Shown here: one piece after another, positions 8,236 to 19,898 of the stretch
Layout of the letters: each line of letters begins with the position of its first letter
Numbering within the stretch: the stretch's first letter is position 1
Source: Paracoccus methylovorus
GTDB taxonomy: Bacteria; Pseudomonadota; Alphaproteobacteria; Rhodobacterales; Rhodobacteraceae
Length of the DNA stretch: 64,000 bases
Assembly (NCBI RefSeq): GCF_016919705.1
Contig: NZ_CP070371.1
Location: 649,501 to 713,500 of the forward strand
Direction: 5' to 3'
Notes under the pieces: generated by a model
The model's input: the letters and a program-made list of their open reading frames with translations, nothing else
Databases searched by the model: none
Told to the model about the DNA's origin: nothing
Program-made: the position numbers and the translations under genes

Positions 8236-8249
8236 TTGATTTAAATCAA
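8236..8249 (+). promoter_or_regulatory. perfect FNR-type box upstream of nosC
   Basis: TTGATTTAAATCAA is a perfect palindrome matching the FNR consensus. Its centre (8242.5) is exactly 41.5 bp before the A of the nosC ATG at 8284, and TAGACG lies at 8272-8277, the -12 to -7 position. This should drive nosC and probably the whole nos operon when O2 is low. Confidence 0.9.
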
Positions 8250-8283
8250 CGTCTGGGCAGAGGTAACGGCCTAGACGGGCCTC

Positions 8284-8793
8284 ATGTGCCGCCGCGCGAT
8301 TCATAATCGGGTCCAAAGCCTTTTCGCCTTTGCCGCGATTTTCCTTCTGCTTCTCGCGGGGTGGATCGGGACGGGTGTTGCGATGCCTGCCCAGCTTGCC
8401 GGGGTTCTGACCGGCCCCTTGCATGAGGTTGCCATCTGCGCCGAAGGCCATGCCCGCACCATCTGGCTGGACGCCGAGGGAAATGAGCATTCCGCGCCGC
8501 AAGAGTGCCGCGACTGCCCGCTGTGCCACATGCCCGAACTGGCCGCCAACCCCGAACTGCGCCTGCCTGCCGGTTCGGATCAATGGTGGCGCCACGATGG
8601 GCAGCTTTTGGCGGCGCAGGTTCCTATTGTGGGTCGTGCCATATCTGTGTGGGCGCGCGGTCCTCCGTTTTCATTCTCTGCCTGGACCGTAGCGGTCCCG
8701 TCGCCTGCGAGCGACTGCCTGGGGCTTGGCGCGGCCAATCCGCGCCAGCCGATGCACGGGGTCTGGGCAACTGCCAGGGATACCCGAGCATGA
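8284..8793 (+). CDS. nosC: NosC, small membrane-anchored protein of the nos operon
   Basis: A 169-residue protein with one N-terminal membrane segment (about residues 12-33) and a CXXCXXC motif at C75, C78, C81, plus C52. nosC is found at the head of Paracoccus nos operons. The motif suggests metal binding or redox activity, but its role is not known. It overlaps nosR by ATGA at 8790-8793. There is no clear ribosome-binding site before the ATG, and promoter geometry predicts that transcription begins at this A. Confidence 0.85.
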   Translation: MCRRAIHNRVQSLFAFAAIFLLLLAGWIGTGVAMPAQLAGVLTGPLHEVAICAEGHARTIWLDAEGNEHSAPQECRDCPLCHMPELAANPELRLPAGSDQWWRHDGQLLAAQVPIVGRAISVWARGPPFSFSAWTVAVPSPASDCLGLGAANPRQPMHGVWATARDTRA

Positions 8794-10970
8794 AGATCTT
8801 CCGTTTCGTCCTGACGATTGCGCTGCTGCTGCTACCGGCGCTGCCGGCGACCGCCGAAAGCGTGCTGGAGCAACTGCTGCCCGACCAGAACGCGGCGGAA
8901 CTGGTGCCGGGCGCCGACGGGTTCGGACCCATCAGCACTGAGTTGGCCGTTGCCCCGGTGCTGAAGGGTGGCGAGACCGTTGCCCATGCCTTCATCACCT
9001 CTGACTTCGTCGGCACCACGGGTTATTCCGGCAAGCCGATCCATACGCTTGTCGCGGTGGACAATGATGCGAAGATCGCCGGTGTCCAACTGGTCAAGCA
9101 TTCCGAGCCGATCGTGCTGATCGGCATCCCCGAGGCCAAGATCAAAACGCTGGTCGAGGGATATACGGGGCTGGATCTGGTGGCCGAGGCGCAGTCCGGC
9201 GGCACCGCGCATGACGTCGAGATCATCTCGGGGGCCACGGTCACGGTGATGGTGATCGATGATTCCATCGTGCGGTCTGGTCTGAAGGTTGCGCGCTCGC
9301 TTGGCCTTGGCGGTCTGGTCACCGAGGCTGCTGCCAGCGGGCCGAAGTTCGAGATCAATCCTGAAGCGGTCCTTCCGGCCGATTGGCACGAGATGGAGGG
9401 TGACGGCACTCTGCGCCGGTTGGCGCTGGATGTCGGTCAGGTAAATGCGGCCTTTGCCGACAACGCCGATCCCCGCGCCGCCGAACGCGCGCTGACCGAG
9501 CCGCCCGAGACCACTTTCATCGAGATGTACGCCGGGCTGGTGTCGGCCCCCGCAATCGGTGAGGTGTTGCTAGGGCAGGCGCAGGATACGAACCTGAAAA
9601 ACTGGCTCGTCGAGGGCGATCACGCGATAGCGGTAATGGGGCGTGGCCTCTACAGCTTCAAGGGGTCGGGCTATGTGCGGGGCGGTATCTTCGACCGCAT
9701 CGTATTGATCCAGGACGATATCTCGGTTCGTTTTCTCGACCGCGACCATCGCCGGTTGAATGCCATCGCAGCCGATGGCACGCCGGAATTCACCGAGATG
9801 GATCTGTTCAAGATTCCCGCCGCTTCGGGTTTTGACCCGACGAAGCCCTTTCGCATTCAGTTGCTGGTCCAACGCGAAGTCGGGCCGATCGAAAAGGTCT
9901 TCCACACTTTCGACCTTGGCTATCAACTGCCGCAAAAATACCTGCGTGCCATTGCCGTTGCGCCAGAGGCCGCGCAACCTGCAGCCGAGCCGGACGAGGC
10001 GCAGGCTCAGGCCCAGTTGTGGAAACGCATCTGGCTGGATTCCAAGCTCAAGATCGCAGGCGTTGGTGTCATGCTTCTGGTGCTGACCGGGGTGTTCTTC
10101 TTCCAGAGTTTTGCCACCCGGAACGAGCGCGCATTTTATATCTTCCGCATGGGTTATCTGGTGATCACGCTGGTTTTCCTGGGCTGGTATGCCAATGCGC
10201 AACTGTCGGTCGTCAACCTGATGGCCCTGTTCGGCAGCCTCGTGAACGGCTTTAGCTGGCAGGCTTTCCTGCTTGATCCGCTGACCTTCATCCTCTGGTT
10301 TGCTGTGGCTGCCGCACTGCTGTTCTGGGGGCGCGGCGCCTATTGCGGCTGGCTTTGCCCCTTTGGCGCGCTGCAAGAGCTGACCAACCAGATCGCCCGC
10401 AAGCTGCGTATCCCGCAATGGACCTTGCCTTGGGGCCTTCATGAACGGCTGTGGCCGGTCAAATACATGATCTTCCTTGGGCTTTTCGGCGTCTCGTTGA
10501 TGAGCATCGAGCGGGCCGAGCATTTAGCCGAGGTCGAACCCTTCAAGACCGCGATCATCCTGAACTTCGTCCGCGCCTGGCCCTTCGTGGCCTATGCGGC
10601 GGCACTTTTGATCGCGGGCCTTTTCGTCGAGCGGTTCTATTGCCGCTATCTTTGCCCCTTGGGCGCGGCGCTGGCGATTCCGGCCCGGATGCGCATGTTC
10701 GACTGGCTCAAACGCTATCACGAATGCGGCAATCCCTGCCAGACCTGCGCCCACCAATGCCCGGTGCAGTCGATCCATCCGACGGGCGAGATCAATCCCA
10801 ACGAATGCATCAACTGCATGCATTGCCAGGTTCTTTACCAGTCCAAGACCACCTGCCCGGTGGTGATCAAGAAGTTGAAGCGGCGCGAAAGCATGGCTGC
10901 CGGCAGCGTGCCCAATTTGGGCAAGCCCCCGGCAGGTCATCCCAACGCCGCACGCAAGGTTGAAGTTTGA
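8790..10970 (+). CDS. nosR: NosR, membrane flavo-iron-sulfur protein for N2O reductase
   Basis: A 726-residue protein. In order: signal peptide, a periplasmic FMN-binding domain with the SGATVT flavin-attachment motif (147-152), several membrane segments, two cytoplasmic CX3CP motifs (CGWLCP and CRYLCP), and a C-terminal polyferredoxin-like stretch (CGNPCQTCAHQCP and CINCMHC). NosR is needed for nosZ expression and for electron supply to N2O reductase from the quinol pool. Its flavin is expected to be attached by NosX, encoded at the end of the operon. Confidence 0.96.
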   Translation: MKIFRFVLTIALLLLPALPATAESVLEQLLPDQNAAELVPGADGFGPISTELAVAPVLKGGETVAHAFITSDFVGTTGYSGKPIHTLVAVDNDAKIAGVQLVKHSEPIVLIGIPEAKIKTLVEGYTGLDLVAEAQSGGTAHDVEIISGATVTVMVIDDSIVRSGLKVARSLGLGGLVTEAAASGPKFEINPEAVLPADWHEMEGDGTLRRLALDVGQVNAAFADNADPRAAERALTEPPETTFIEMYAGLVSAPAIGEVLLGQAQDTNLKNWLVEGDHAIAVMGRGLYSFKGSGYVRGGIFDRIVLIQDDISVRFLDRDHRRLNAIAADGTPEFTEMDLFKIPAASGFDPTKPFRIQLLVQREVGPIEKVFHTFDLGYQLPQKYLRAIAVAPEAAQPAAEPDEAQAQAQLWKRIWLDSKLKIAGVGVMLLVLTGVFFFQSFATRNERAFYIFRMGYLVITLVFLGWYANAQLSVVNLMALFGSLVNGFSWQAFLLDPLTFILWFAVAAALLFWGRGAYCGWLCPFGALQELTNQIARKLRIPQWTLPWGLHERLWPVKYMIFLGLFGVSLMSIERAEHLAEVEPFKTAIILNFVRAWPFVAYAAALLIAGLFVERFYCRYLCPLGAALAIPARMRMFDWLKRYHECGNPCQTCAHQCPVQSIHPTGEINPNECINCMHCQVLYQSKTTCPVVIKKLKRRESMAAGSVPNLGKPPAGHPNAARKVEV

Positions 10971-10988
10971 ACCAGAAGGAGTTCGATC

Positions 10989-12947
10989 ATGGAATCGAAA
11001 CAGCATAAAGGTCTCAGCCGCCGCGCGCTGCTGGGCGCAACCGCCGGAGGCGCGGCTGCGGCCGGGGCTCTGGGGGGGCGGTTGGCACTTGGGCCGGCCG
11101 CGCTTGGGCTTGGCACCGCGGGTATCGCGACGGCCGCCAGCACTGGTGCGGCATTGGCTGCGGGCGGCGACGGGGCAATCGCTCCGGGCCAGCTTGACAG
11201 CTATTACGGCTTCTGGTCCTCGGGCCAGACCGGCGAGGTGCGGATCATGGGCATCCCGTCGATGCGTGAATTGATGCGCGTGCCGGTTTTCAACCGTTGT
11301 TCGGCCACCGGCTGGGGCCAGACCAACGAATCGTTGCACATTCATGATCGCACAATGACCGAGCGGACCAAGAAGCATCTGGCCGCGAACGGCAAGCGCA
11401 TCCACGACAACGGCGACCTGCATCACCTGCACATGTCCTATACCGAGGGCAAATACGACGGTCGCTATCTGTTCATGAACGACAAGGCCAATACCCGCGT
11501 GGCACGGGTGCGCTGCGACGTGATGAAATGCGATTCGATCCTGGAGATCCCGAACGCCAAGGCCATCCACGGCATGCGTCCGCAGAAATGGCCGCGCTCG
11601 AACTATATCTTCTGCAACGGAGAGGACGAGGCGCCGCTGATCAACGACGGCACCACGATGGAGGACGTGTCCACCTATGTGAACGTGTTCACCGCCGTGA
11701 ACGCCGACGAGATGGAAGTTGCCTGGCAAGTTCTGGTGTCGGGCAACCTCGACAACTGCGACGCCGATTATGAAGGCAAATGGGCGTTCTCGACCTCGTA
11801 CAACTCGGAAATGGGTATGAACCTGGCCGAGATGAGCGAATCCGAGATGGACCACGTCGTCGTCTTCAACCTCGCCGAGATCGAAAAGGCGATTGCGGCC
11901 GGAGATTATCAAGAAGTCAACGGTTGCAAGGTTCTGGACGGCCGGAAAGAAGCCAACAGCCAGTTCACCCGCTACATCCCCATCGCCAACAACCCGCATG
12001 GTTGCAACATGGCGCCGGACAAGAAGCACCTTGTCATTGCGGGCAAGCTTTCGCCCACGGTGACGGTGCTTGATGTGACCAAGTTCGACGCGATCTTCAA
12101 TGAAGGCGCCGACCTGCGCAGCCCGGTGGTGGCAGAACCGGAACTGGGTCTCGGCCCGTTGCACACCGCCTTTGACGGGCGCGGCTACGCCTATACCTCA
12201 CTCTTCATCGACAGCCAGGTGGTCAAGTGGAGCCTTGACGAGGCGATTCGAGCCTATGCCGGCGAAAAGATCGACCCGATCAAGCAAAAGCTGGACGTGC
12301 ATTACCAGCCCGGTCACCTCAAGATCGTAATGGGCGAGACGCTGGATGCCCGCAACGACTGGCTGGTTTGTCTGTGCAAGTTCTCGAAGGACCGTTTCCT
12401 GAACGTCGGCCCGCTGAAGCCGGAAAACGACCAGTTGATCGACATTTCGGGTGACAAGATGGTGCTGGTGCATGACGGCCCCACCTTTGCTGAACCGCAT
12501 GATGCCATCGGCGTGGACCCTGCGGTTTTGTCGAATATCAAGTCGGTCTGGGACCGCAACGACCCGATGTGGGCTGAAACCCGCAAACAGGCCGAGGCGG
12601 ATGGCGTCAACATCGACGAATGGACCGACACGATCATCCGCGACGGCAACAAGGTGCGGGTCTACATGTCCAGCGTGGCGCCCAGCTTCTCGATCGAGAG
12701 TTTCACGGTGAACGAGGGCGATGAAGTCACGGTCATTATCACGAACCTTGACGAGATCGACGACCTGACCCACGGTTTCACCATGGGTAACCACGGTGTC
12801 GCCATGGAGATCGGGCCGCAGGCGACTTCTTCGATCACCTTTACCGCCGCCAATCCGGGGGTCTATTGGTATTACTGCCAATGGTTCTGCCATGCGCTGC
12901 ACATGGAAATGCGTGGCCGCATGCTGGTCGAACCGAAGAAGGCCTGA
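10989..12947 (+). CDS. nosZ: Nitrous-oxide reductase NosZ (clade I)
   Basis: A 652-residue periplasmic enzyme that reduces N2O to N2. A Tat signal (SRRALLG, residues 9-15) marks it as the typical clade I form exported folded. The N-terminal seven-bladed propeller binds the CuZ centre; the C-terminal cupredoxin domain carries the CuA ligands H595, C630, W632, C634, H638 and M641 ([12 protein letters not shown]). AAGGAG lies before the start. It lies 18 bases after nosR in nosCRZDFYLX. Confidence 0.98.
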   Translation: MESKQHKGLSRRALLGATAGGAAAAGALGGRLALGPAALGLGTAGIATAASTGAALAAGGDGAIAPGQLDSYYGFWSSGQTGEVRIMGIPSMRELMRVPVFNRCSATGWGQTNESLHIHDRTMTERTKKHLAANGKRIHDNGDLHHLHMSYTEGKYDGRYLFMNDKANTRVARVRCDVMKCDSILEIPNAKAIHGMRPQKWPRSNYIFCNGEDEAPLINDGTTMEDVSTYVNVFTAVNADEMEVAWQVLVSGNLDNCDADYEGKWAFSTSYNSEMGMNLAEMSESEMDHVVVFNLAEIEKAIAAGDYQEVNGCKVLDGRKEANSQFTRYIPIANNPHGCNMAPDKKHLVIAGKLSPTVTVLDVTKFDAIFNEGADLRSPVVAEPELGLGPLHTAFDGRGYAYTSLFIDSQVVKWSLDEAIRAYAGEKIDPIKQKLDVHYQPGHLKIVMGETLDARNDWLVCLCKFSKDRFLNVGPLKPENDQLIDISGDKMVLVHDGPTFAEPHDAIGVDPAVLSNIKSVWDRNDPMWAETRKQAEADGVNIDEWTDTIIRDGNKVRVYMSSVAPSFSIESFTVNEGDEVTVIITNLDEIDDLTHGFTMGNHGVAMEIGPQATSSITFTAANPGVYWYYCQWFCHALHMEMRGRMLVEPKKA

Positions 12948-12951
12948 CCTG

Positions 12952-14280
12952 ATGCGCAGCCTGTCCTTAGTCCTTGCTCTGCTGCTTGCCTGGCCTGCGC
13001 TTGCGGTCGAGCATGCCGTGGCGCCGGGCGAGGGCGGCTTGGCAAATGCCATCGCCGGGGCTGCCCCCGGCGATGTGTTGCGACTTGGCGACGGGGTCCA
13101 TATCGGCCCCGTCATCATCGACCGATCGCTGACACTCACCGGCACCCGCGCCGCTGTCATTGATGGCCAAGGCCAAGGGACGGTGGTTACCATTGCTGCC
13201 CCCGATGTCACGCTGCGCGGCTTTGCCGTTACCGGCTCGGGCATGGTGAACAAGGATCTCAATGCCGGGGTGAAGATCCTCAAGGGCGCTGACAGGGCGC
13301 AGGTCCTTGGGTTGAGGCTGACCGAAAACATGCATGGCATAGACGTGCATGGCGGCCGCGATGCCCGCGTCATCGGCAATGAAATTACCGGCACGCGCGA
13401 CACGCGCATGAACGAACGCGGCAATGGCGTCTACGTCTGGAACAGCCCGGGCACTGTGGTTCAGGGCAATGTCATCCGCTATGGCCGCGACGGCATCTTC
13501 TCGAATACCAGTGCCGACAGCTTCTATCGCGACAATCTGTTTCGCGATCTGCGGTTTGCGGTGCATTTCATGTATACCCGCAACACCGAGGTGTCCGGAA
13601 ATATCAGCATCGGCAACCATCTGGGCTTTGCCATCATGTATTCGGACCGGACGGTGATCCGCGACAATCTCAGCCTTGGCGATCGTGAACACGGCTTGAT
13701 GCTGAACTATGCCAACAATGCCGATGTGTCGGGCAATCTGATCCGGGGCGGGGCTGCAAAGTGCCTGTTCATCTATAACGCGCACAAGAACCTGATCTGG
13801 GAAAATCGCTTTCAGGACTGCGGCATCGGTATCCATTTCACTGCCGGTTCCGAACGTAACGTGCTGACCGACAATGCTTTCATCGGCAATCGCGAGCAGG
13901 TGAAATATGTCGGCACCCGCCATGTCGAATGGAGCCATGAGGGGCGCGGCAATTTCTGGTCCGATCATCCGGGTTTCGATCTGAACGGAGACGGGATCGC
14001 CGATGGTGTTTATCGCCCGAACGATCTGATGGATCATATTCTTTGGTCGCAGCCGGCCGCCGCTCTTTTGACCGGATCGCCCGCTGTGCAGCTGATCCGC
14101 TGGAGCCAGCAAAGCTTTCCCGCAACCTTGCCGGGCGGTGTGCAGGACAGCGCGCCGCTGATGCGCCCCCTGACAATCCCTGTCCCCCCCGAGATCGAAG
14201 CTTACGAAGCCGAGGTCGCCGGGCGTTGGACAGAAGGAAATTACGATGACATCGACCTTAACGATCTCGCGACTCACTAA
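12952..14280 (+). CDS. nosD: NosD, periplasmic copper-centre maturation protein
   Basis: A 442-residue protein with a Sec signal peptide (cleavage near ALA-VEH) and a right-handed beta-helix built from repeated N-x-I/V-x-x-N units (CASH/NosD repeats). NosD works with the NosFY ABC transporter to assemble the tetranuclear CuZ centre of NosZ. The ATG at 12952 is 4 bases after the nosZ stop; its 3' end overlaps nosF by 35 bp. Confidence 0.95.
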   Translation: MRSLSLVLALLLAWPALAVEHAVAPGEGGLANAIAGAAPGDVLRLGDGVHIGPVIIDRSLTLTGTRAAVIDGQGQGTVVTIAAPDVTLRGFAVTGSGMVNKDLNAGVKILKGADRAQVLGLRLTENMHGIDVHGGRDARVIGNEITGTRDTRMNERGNGVYVWNSPGTVVQGNVIRYGRDGIFSNTSADSFYRDNLFRDLRFAVHFMYTRNTEVSGNISIGNHLGFAIMYSDRTVIRDNLSLGDREHGLMLNYANNADVSGNLIRGGAAKCLFIYNAHKNLIWENRFQDCGIGIHFTAGSERNVLTDNAFIGNREQVKYVGTRHVEWSHEGRGNFWSDHPGFDLNGDGIADGVYRPNDLMDHILWSQPAAALLTGSPAVQLIRWSQQSFPATLPGGVQDSAPLMRPLTIPVPPEIEAYEAEVAGRWTEGNYDDIDLNDLATH

Positions 14281-15145
14281 GCGTTTCCAAAACGTCGAGG
14301 CGCTGTCCCAGGTTTCGCTGGAACTGGGGCAGGGTATGCGTGTCGCGCTTCTGGGCCATAACGGCGCCGGCAAGTCCACAATGATGAAGATCATTCTGGG
14401 CCTGATACCCTTTGATGAGGGAGAGGTGCGCGTTTGCGACAGCGCCCCCGGTTCTGCGCAAGCCCGCACGCGCGTGGCCTACCTGCCCGAGAACGCCGCC
14501 TTTCATCCGGCGCTGACCGGGGAAGAGCAGATCCGCTATTATTTGTCGCTGCGCGGTGAAAACCCGCGTCAGGCCATGGAGCTTTTGGAGCGTGTGGGCC
14601 TTGCCCAAGCCGCGCACCGGCGTATCGGCACCTATTCCAAGGGGATGCGCCAGCGTGTGGGTCTGGCCCAGACCCTGATCGGGCGACCACGGCTTCTGGT
14701 GCTGGATGAGCCCACCTCGGGCCTTGATCCGGTGTCGCGGCGCGATTTTTATGCGCTCCTGGACGGGTTGGCGGCAGAGGGGGCGGCGATCCTGCTTTCC
14801 TCGCACGCGCTGACCGAGGTCGAGGCCCGCACCGACCGCATCCTGATTTTGTCTCAAGGCCGCATGGTGGCCGAAGGGACGCTTGCCGAGTTGCGCCGCC
14901 GCGCCGCCTTGCCGGTCGGATTGACCGTCACACCGGCGGCGGGTGCCGTCGAGGCGCTGGTCGCTGCCTTGCCGCAGGCACGTCGGACGGATGACGGCAC
15001 GTTGCATCTGGCATGTGCGCAAGATGAAAAACTGGGTCTTTTGGCACAGATTTCCGGGCTGGGGGCACAGGTCGCAGACCTTGATGTGGTCCCTCCAAGC
15101 CTTGAGGATATCTATAGCCATTTCAGCCGGAGGGACGGGCAATGA
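14246..15145 (+). CDS. nosF: NosF, ABC transporter ATPase for N2O reductase maturation
   Basis: A 299-residue cytoplasmic ATPase with Walker A GHNGAGKST (37-45), an LSQVSLELG-type N-terminus, signature-region YSKGMRQRVGLAQ and Walker B LLVLDEPTSGLD. It pairs with NosY and powers NosD-dependent CuZ assembly. The start lies inside the end of nosD and the stop overlaps nosY by ATGA. Confidence 0.95.
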   Translation: MTSTLTISRLTKRFQNVEALSQVSLELGQGMRVALLGHNGAGKSTMMKIILGLIPFDEGEVRVCDSAPGSAQARTRVAYLPENAAFHPALTGEEQIRYYLSLRGENPRQAMELLERVGLAQAAHRRIGTYSKGMRQRVGLAQTLIGRPRLLVLDEPTSGLDPVSRRDFYALLDGLAAEGAAILLSSHALTEVEARTDRILILSQGRMVAEGTLAELRRRAALPVGLTVTPAAGAVEALVAALPQARRTDDGTLHLACAQDEKLGLLAQISGLGAQVADLDVVPPSLEDIYSHFSRRDGQ

Positions 15146-15966
15146 TCCGCCGCATCCTTTCCACCGCGATGCTGGAGTTCCGCATTGCGATGCGGAACCG
15201 CTGGGTTGCCATTGCGATCGGCCTGATGGTGATCTTTGCGCTGGTGCTGGCGGCCGCCGGGGCGGCGCCTACCGGGGATATCGGCGCTGATCGGTTGTCG
15301 GTCATCGTTGCCTCGCTGACCTCGCTTGCGGTTTATCTCGTCCCGCTTCTGGCGCTGCTGATGAGTTTCGACGCCATTGCAGGCGAGGTCGAGCGTGGCA
15401 CCCTGCCGCTTTTACTGACCTATCCGGTTGCCCGGTCGGAGGTGCTGATCGGCAAGCTGGTGGCGCATATGGCGATTCTGGCGCTGGCGGTGGGGGCGGG
15501 CTATGGCGCCGCCGCGCTGGCCGCGATCTGGACCGATCCGGCTTCGCTTGCCGGAGTGCCCGCGCTTTGGCGTCTGATGTGGAGCTCGATACTGCTGGGG
15601 GCCACCTTCCTTGGTGCGGGCTATGCGCTTTCCAGCATCGCGCGCCGTCCCTCGGGCGCGGCGGGGCTGGCAATCGGCCTGTGGCTGGGGCTGGTCGTGC
15701 TTTACGATCTGGGTCTTCTGGCGTTGATCGTTGCCGATGGTGGCGGCAGTTTCACCACTGAAGTGCTGCCCATCGCGCTTTTGGCCAACCCTGCCGACGC
15801 ATTCCGCCTGTTCAACCTGTCTGCGGCCGAGGCGACTGCCGCCGCCGCCGGCGTCGGGGGGGCCGCTGCAACGATACCGCTCTGGCAATCGGCGGCCTCT
15901 ATCCTTCTTTGGCCGCTGGCCGCGCTGGGTCTGGCCATTGCCGCATTCCGAAAGGTTACGCCATGA
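15142..15966 (+). CDS. nosY: NosY, ABC transporter permease
   Basis: A 274-residue inner-membrane protein with about six membrane segments, of the ABC-2 permease type. The segment GEVERGTLPLLLTYPVARSE is typical of NosY. It forms the channel partner of NosF in the NosDFY complex. It overlaps nosF and nosL by 4 bp each. Confidence 0.95.
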   Translation: MIRRILSTAMLEFRIAMRNRWVAIAIGLMVIFALVLAAAGAAPTGDIGADRLSVIVASLTSLAVYLVPLLALLMSFDAIAGEVERGTLPLLLTYPVARSEVLIGKLVAHMAILALAVGAGYGAAALAAIWTDPASLAGVPALWRLMWSSILLGATFLGAGYALSSIARRPSGAAGLAIGLWLGLVVLYDLGLLALIVADGGGSFTTEVLPIALLANPADAFRLFNLSAAEATAAAAGVGGAAATIPLWQSAASILLWPLAALGLAIAAFRKVTP

Positions 15967-16538
15967 GAGTTGCGCTGATACTGGCGCTGGTCCTTGGGCT
16001 GGCCGCCTGTCGCGACGAGGTCGCGCAGGATATCTCTCCGGTCGAGTTCACTGCCGAGACGGCGGGGCATTTCTGCCAGATGAACTTGCTGGAACACCCC
16101 GGCCCCAAGGCGCAGGTGCATCTGGAGGGGATGCCGGGCACGCCGCTGTTTTTCAGCCAGGTGCGCGACGCCATCGCCTATGCCCGGATGCCGGAACAGA
16201 GCCACCCGATCCTGGCGATTTATGTGAACGACATGGGTAAGCCCGGCGCGACTTGGGAAGAGCCGGGGCAGGGCAACTGGATCCCCGCCGAGGACGCCTT
16301 TTACGTGATGGGCTCTGCCATGAAGGGCGGGATGGAGGCACCCGAGGCGGTGCCCTTCTCAAGCCGCGAAGCTGCCGACACCTTTATCGCCGCCCAAGGT
16401 GGACAGGTGCTGCGGCTGGACGAAATCCCCGATGAGATGGTGCTGACCCCTGAAGAAGTCGTGCCCGACAGCGGTTCGGACGACGATTATCTGGACCGTC
16501 TGCGCGCACTGAGCAAACCCAAGGAGCCCGCGACATGA
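15963..16538 (+). CDS. nosL: NosL, copper-binding lipoprotein
   Basis: A 191-residue outer-membrane-type lipoprotein. The signal ends in the lipobox LAAC with Cys16. The metal-binding region includes HFCQMNLLEH (C38, M40). NosL delivers Cu(I) for NosZ maturation. The C-terminus is acidic (DSGSDDDYLDR). ATGA overlaps link it to nosY before and nosX after. Confidence 0.95.
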   Translation: MRVALILALVLGLAACRDEVAQDISPVEFTAETAGHFCQMNLLEHPGPKAQVHLEGMPGTPLFFSQVRDAIAYARMPEQSHPILAIYVNDMGKPGATWEEPGQGNWIPAEDAFYVMGSAMKGGMEAPEAVPFSSREAADTFIAAQGGQVLRLDEIPDEMVLTPEEVVPDSGSDDDYLDRLRALSKPKEPAT

Positions 16539-17449
16539 CCCTTTCTCGCCGTCGCTTTCTGAGCATTACCGCCGCCGTGGCGCTGTTGCCGGGAGGGCTG
16601 CGCGCCCAGCCCGGCCGCCATTGGGTCGGACAGGCGCTTGGTGCCCGCGCCTCGATCCGCATCGACCACCCTGAGGCTGAGGCGATCACCTCGCGTTGTC
16701 TTGCAGAGATCGACCGGCTGGAAAATATCCTCAGCCTTTATCGCCTGGACAGTGCGCTTGTGCGTCTGAACAGGGAAGGCGCGGTGGATGCGCCACCGTT
16801 TGAACTGCTCGATTGCCTGTCATTGGCCGGTGCTGTGCATAGGACCAGCGACGGGTTGTTCGACCCCACGGTGCAACCGCTCTGGTCGCTTTGGGCCGAG
16901 GCTGCGGTGGCCGGTCACCGTCCTACGCCAACTCAGCGCCGCGCTGCGCTGGAGCGCGGTGGTTGGGACAGGGTGCGGCTGGATTCCGGCCGCATCGCGT
17001 TGGAGCCGGGGATGGCGTTGACGCTGAATGGCATCGGTCAGGGCTATGTCGCCGATCGCGTTGCCGCGCTGCTGGAGGAAGAGGGGCTGAGCAACATCCT
17101 GATCGACACCGGCGAGTTGCGGGCCGTCGGGTCCCGGCCGGATGGCGCGGATTGGCCGGTCCGGCTGGCCGATGGCGGCGCGGTAGGTCTTAACGCGCGT
17201 GCGCTGGCGACATCCGCCGCTCTGGGCACCAGCTTTGATGAGGCTGGCCGAGATGGCCACATCCTCGATCCGCGTAGCGGTGCGCCTGCGCGTTCCGTCT
17301 GGCGATCGGTCAGCATCTCGGCCCCCAGCGCGGCGTTGGCAGATGCGCTGTCCACGGCCGCATGCCTGACCGGAGACCGGCGGGAAATCCAGATATTGCT
17401 GGACCGGTTCGCCGGCGCCAAGCTGGAGGCAGCCCACCCGCGGGCATGA
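16535..17449 (+). CDS. nosX: NosX, ApbE-family FAD:protein FMN transferase
   Basis: A 304-residue periplasmic protein with a Tat signal (LSRRRFLS at 3-10). The ApbE domain is recognised by GVF/LFDPTVQPLW-like (here GLFDPTVQPLW), LNGIGQGYVADRV, ILIDTGELRAVGSRPDG and the C-terminal ADALSTAACL. It links FMN to NosR. It is the last gene of the nos operon and is followed by a terminator-like hairpin. Confidence 0.95.
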   Translation: MTLSRRRFLSITAAVALLPGGLRAQPGRHWVGQALGARASIRIDHPEAEAITSRCLAEIDRLENILSLYRLDSALVRLNREGAVDAPPFELLDCLSLAGAVHRTSDGLFDPTVQPLWSLWAEAAVAGHRPTPTQRRAALERGGWDRVRLDSGRIALEPGMALTLNGIGQGYVADRVAALLEEEGLSNILIDTGELRAVGSRPDGADWPVRLADGGAVGLNARALATSAALGTSFDEAGRDGHILDPRSGAPARSVWRSVSISAPSAALADALSTAACLTGDRREIQILLDRFAGAKLEAAHPRA

Positions 17450-17470
17450 CCTTGGTCGATCCGCTTTTCA

Positions 17471-17499
17471 CGCCGTCATGCGACAACCGCATGGCGGCG
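17471..17499 (+). terminator. hairpin at end of nos operon
   Basis: CGCCGTCATGCG (17471-17482) pairs with CGCATGGCGGCG (17488-17499) with one mismatch and loop ACAAC, then TTTG. It starts 22 bases after the nosX stop. Confidence 0.65.
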
Positions 17500-17736
17500 T
17501 TTGTGCGTGCCGGAATGACACGCGCAGGTGTATTCTGACGCATCTGTGAACATTTTACAAAAATGCTGATTTTATGGTCAATTTATTAACTAAATTCTCC
17601 ATATAAAAAAAGGGTTTACTGAAAAACAAAAGTCATATTAACATCTCACGCAATCGGTGTGTGATGCCTGTTTTTGCGCCTTGAGGAGGGCGCGGGCATC
17701 CCGAACCGAGCGGATCGCGAGTAGAGGAGGCGCGTC
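17500..17736 (+). promoter_or_regulatory. AT-rich acs promoter region
   Basis: The stretch from about 17535 to 17650 is far richer in A and T than the rest of the window (for example ATATAAAAAAAGGG near 17600) and holds no gene. It probably contains the acs promoter and an upstream activator or nucleoid-protein site. A ribosome-binding site GAGGAGG precedes the GTG start at 17737. I could not identify a specific operator. Confidence 0.45.
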
Positions 17737-19692
<1,956 letters not shown>

Positions 19693-19744
19693 CGACCGGG
19701 GGCCGGCAGCAAAAACGCGTCGGCCTCGGATAAGACAGTGATGG

Positions 19745-19770
19745 CCATGGGCGCAACGCCGCGCCCATGG
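19745..19770 (+). terminator. stem-loop between acs and DUF485-actP
   Basis: Perfect 10-bp inverted repeat CCATGGGCGC / GCGCCCATGG with loop AACGCC. No T run follows, so it may be an attenuator or mRNA-stabilising hairpin that lowers actP expression relative to acs rather than a full terminator. Confidence 0.55.
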
Positions 19771-19898
19771 GTTGGCTGCGGCTTGGCTGGAGGGCCCGCC
19801 GCCTGCTGACAAATTTTCAAGGAAAGCTCCGTCTCGCCGGGTATCGCCGGCGCGGCCGAGAAGACCGCAAATCGTGGCAGTGGAGGAGCTCGACCCCG

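Noticed and set aside
10524..12164. 546-codon open frame opposite nosR/nosZ
   Set aside because: Crosses two genes on the other strand and has no homology features.
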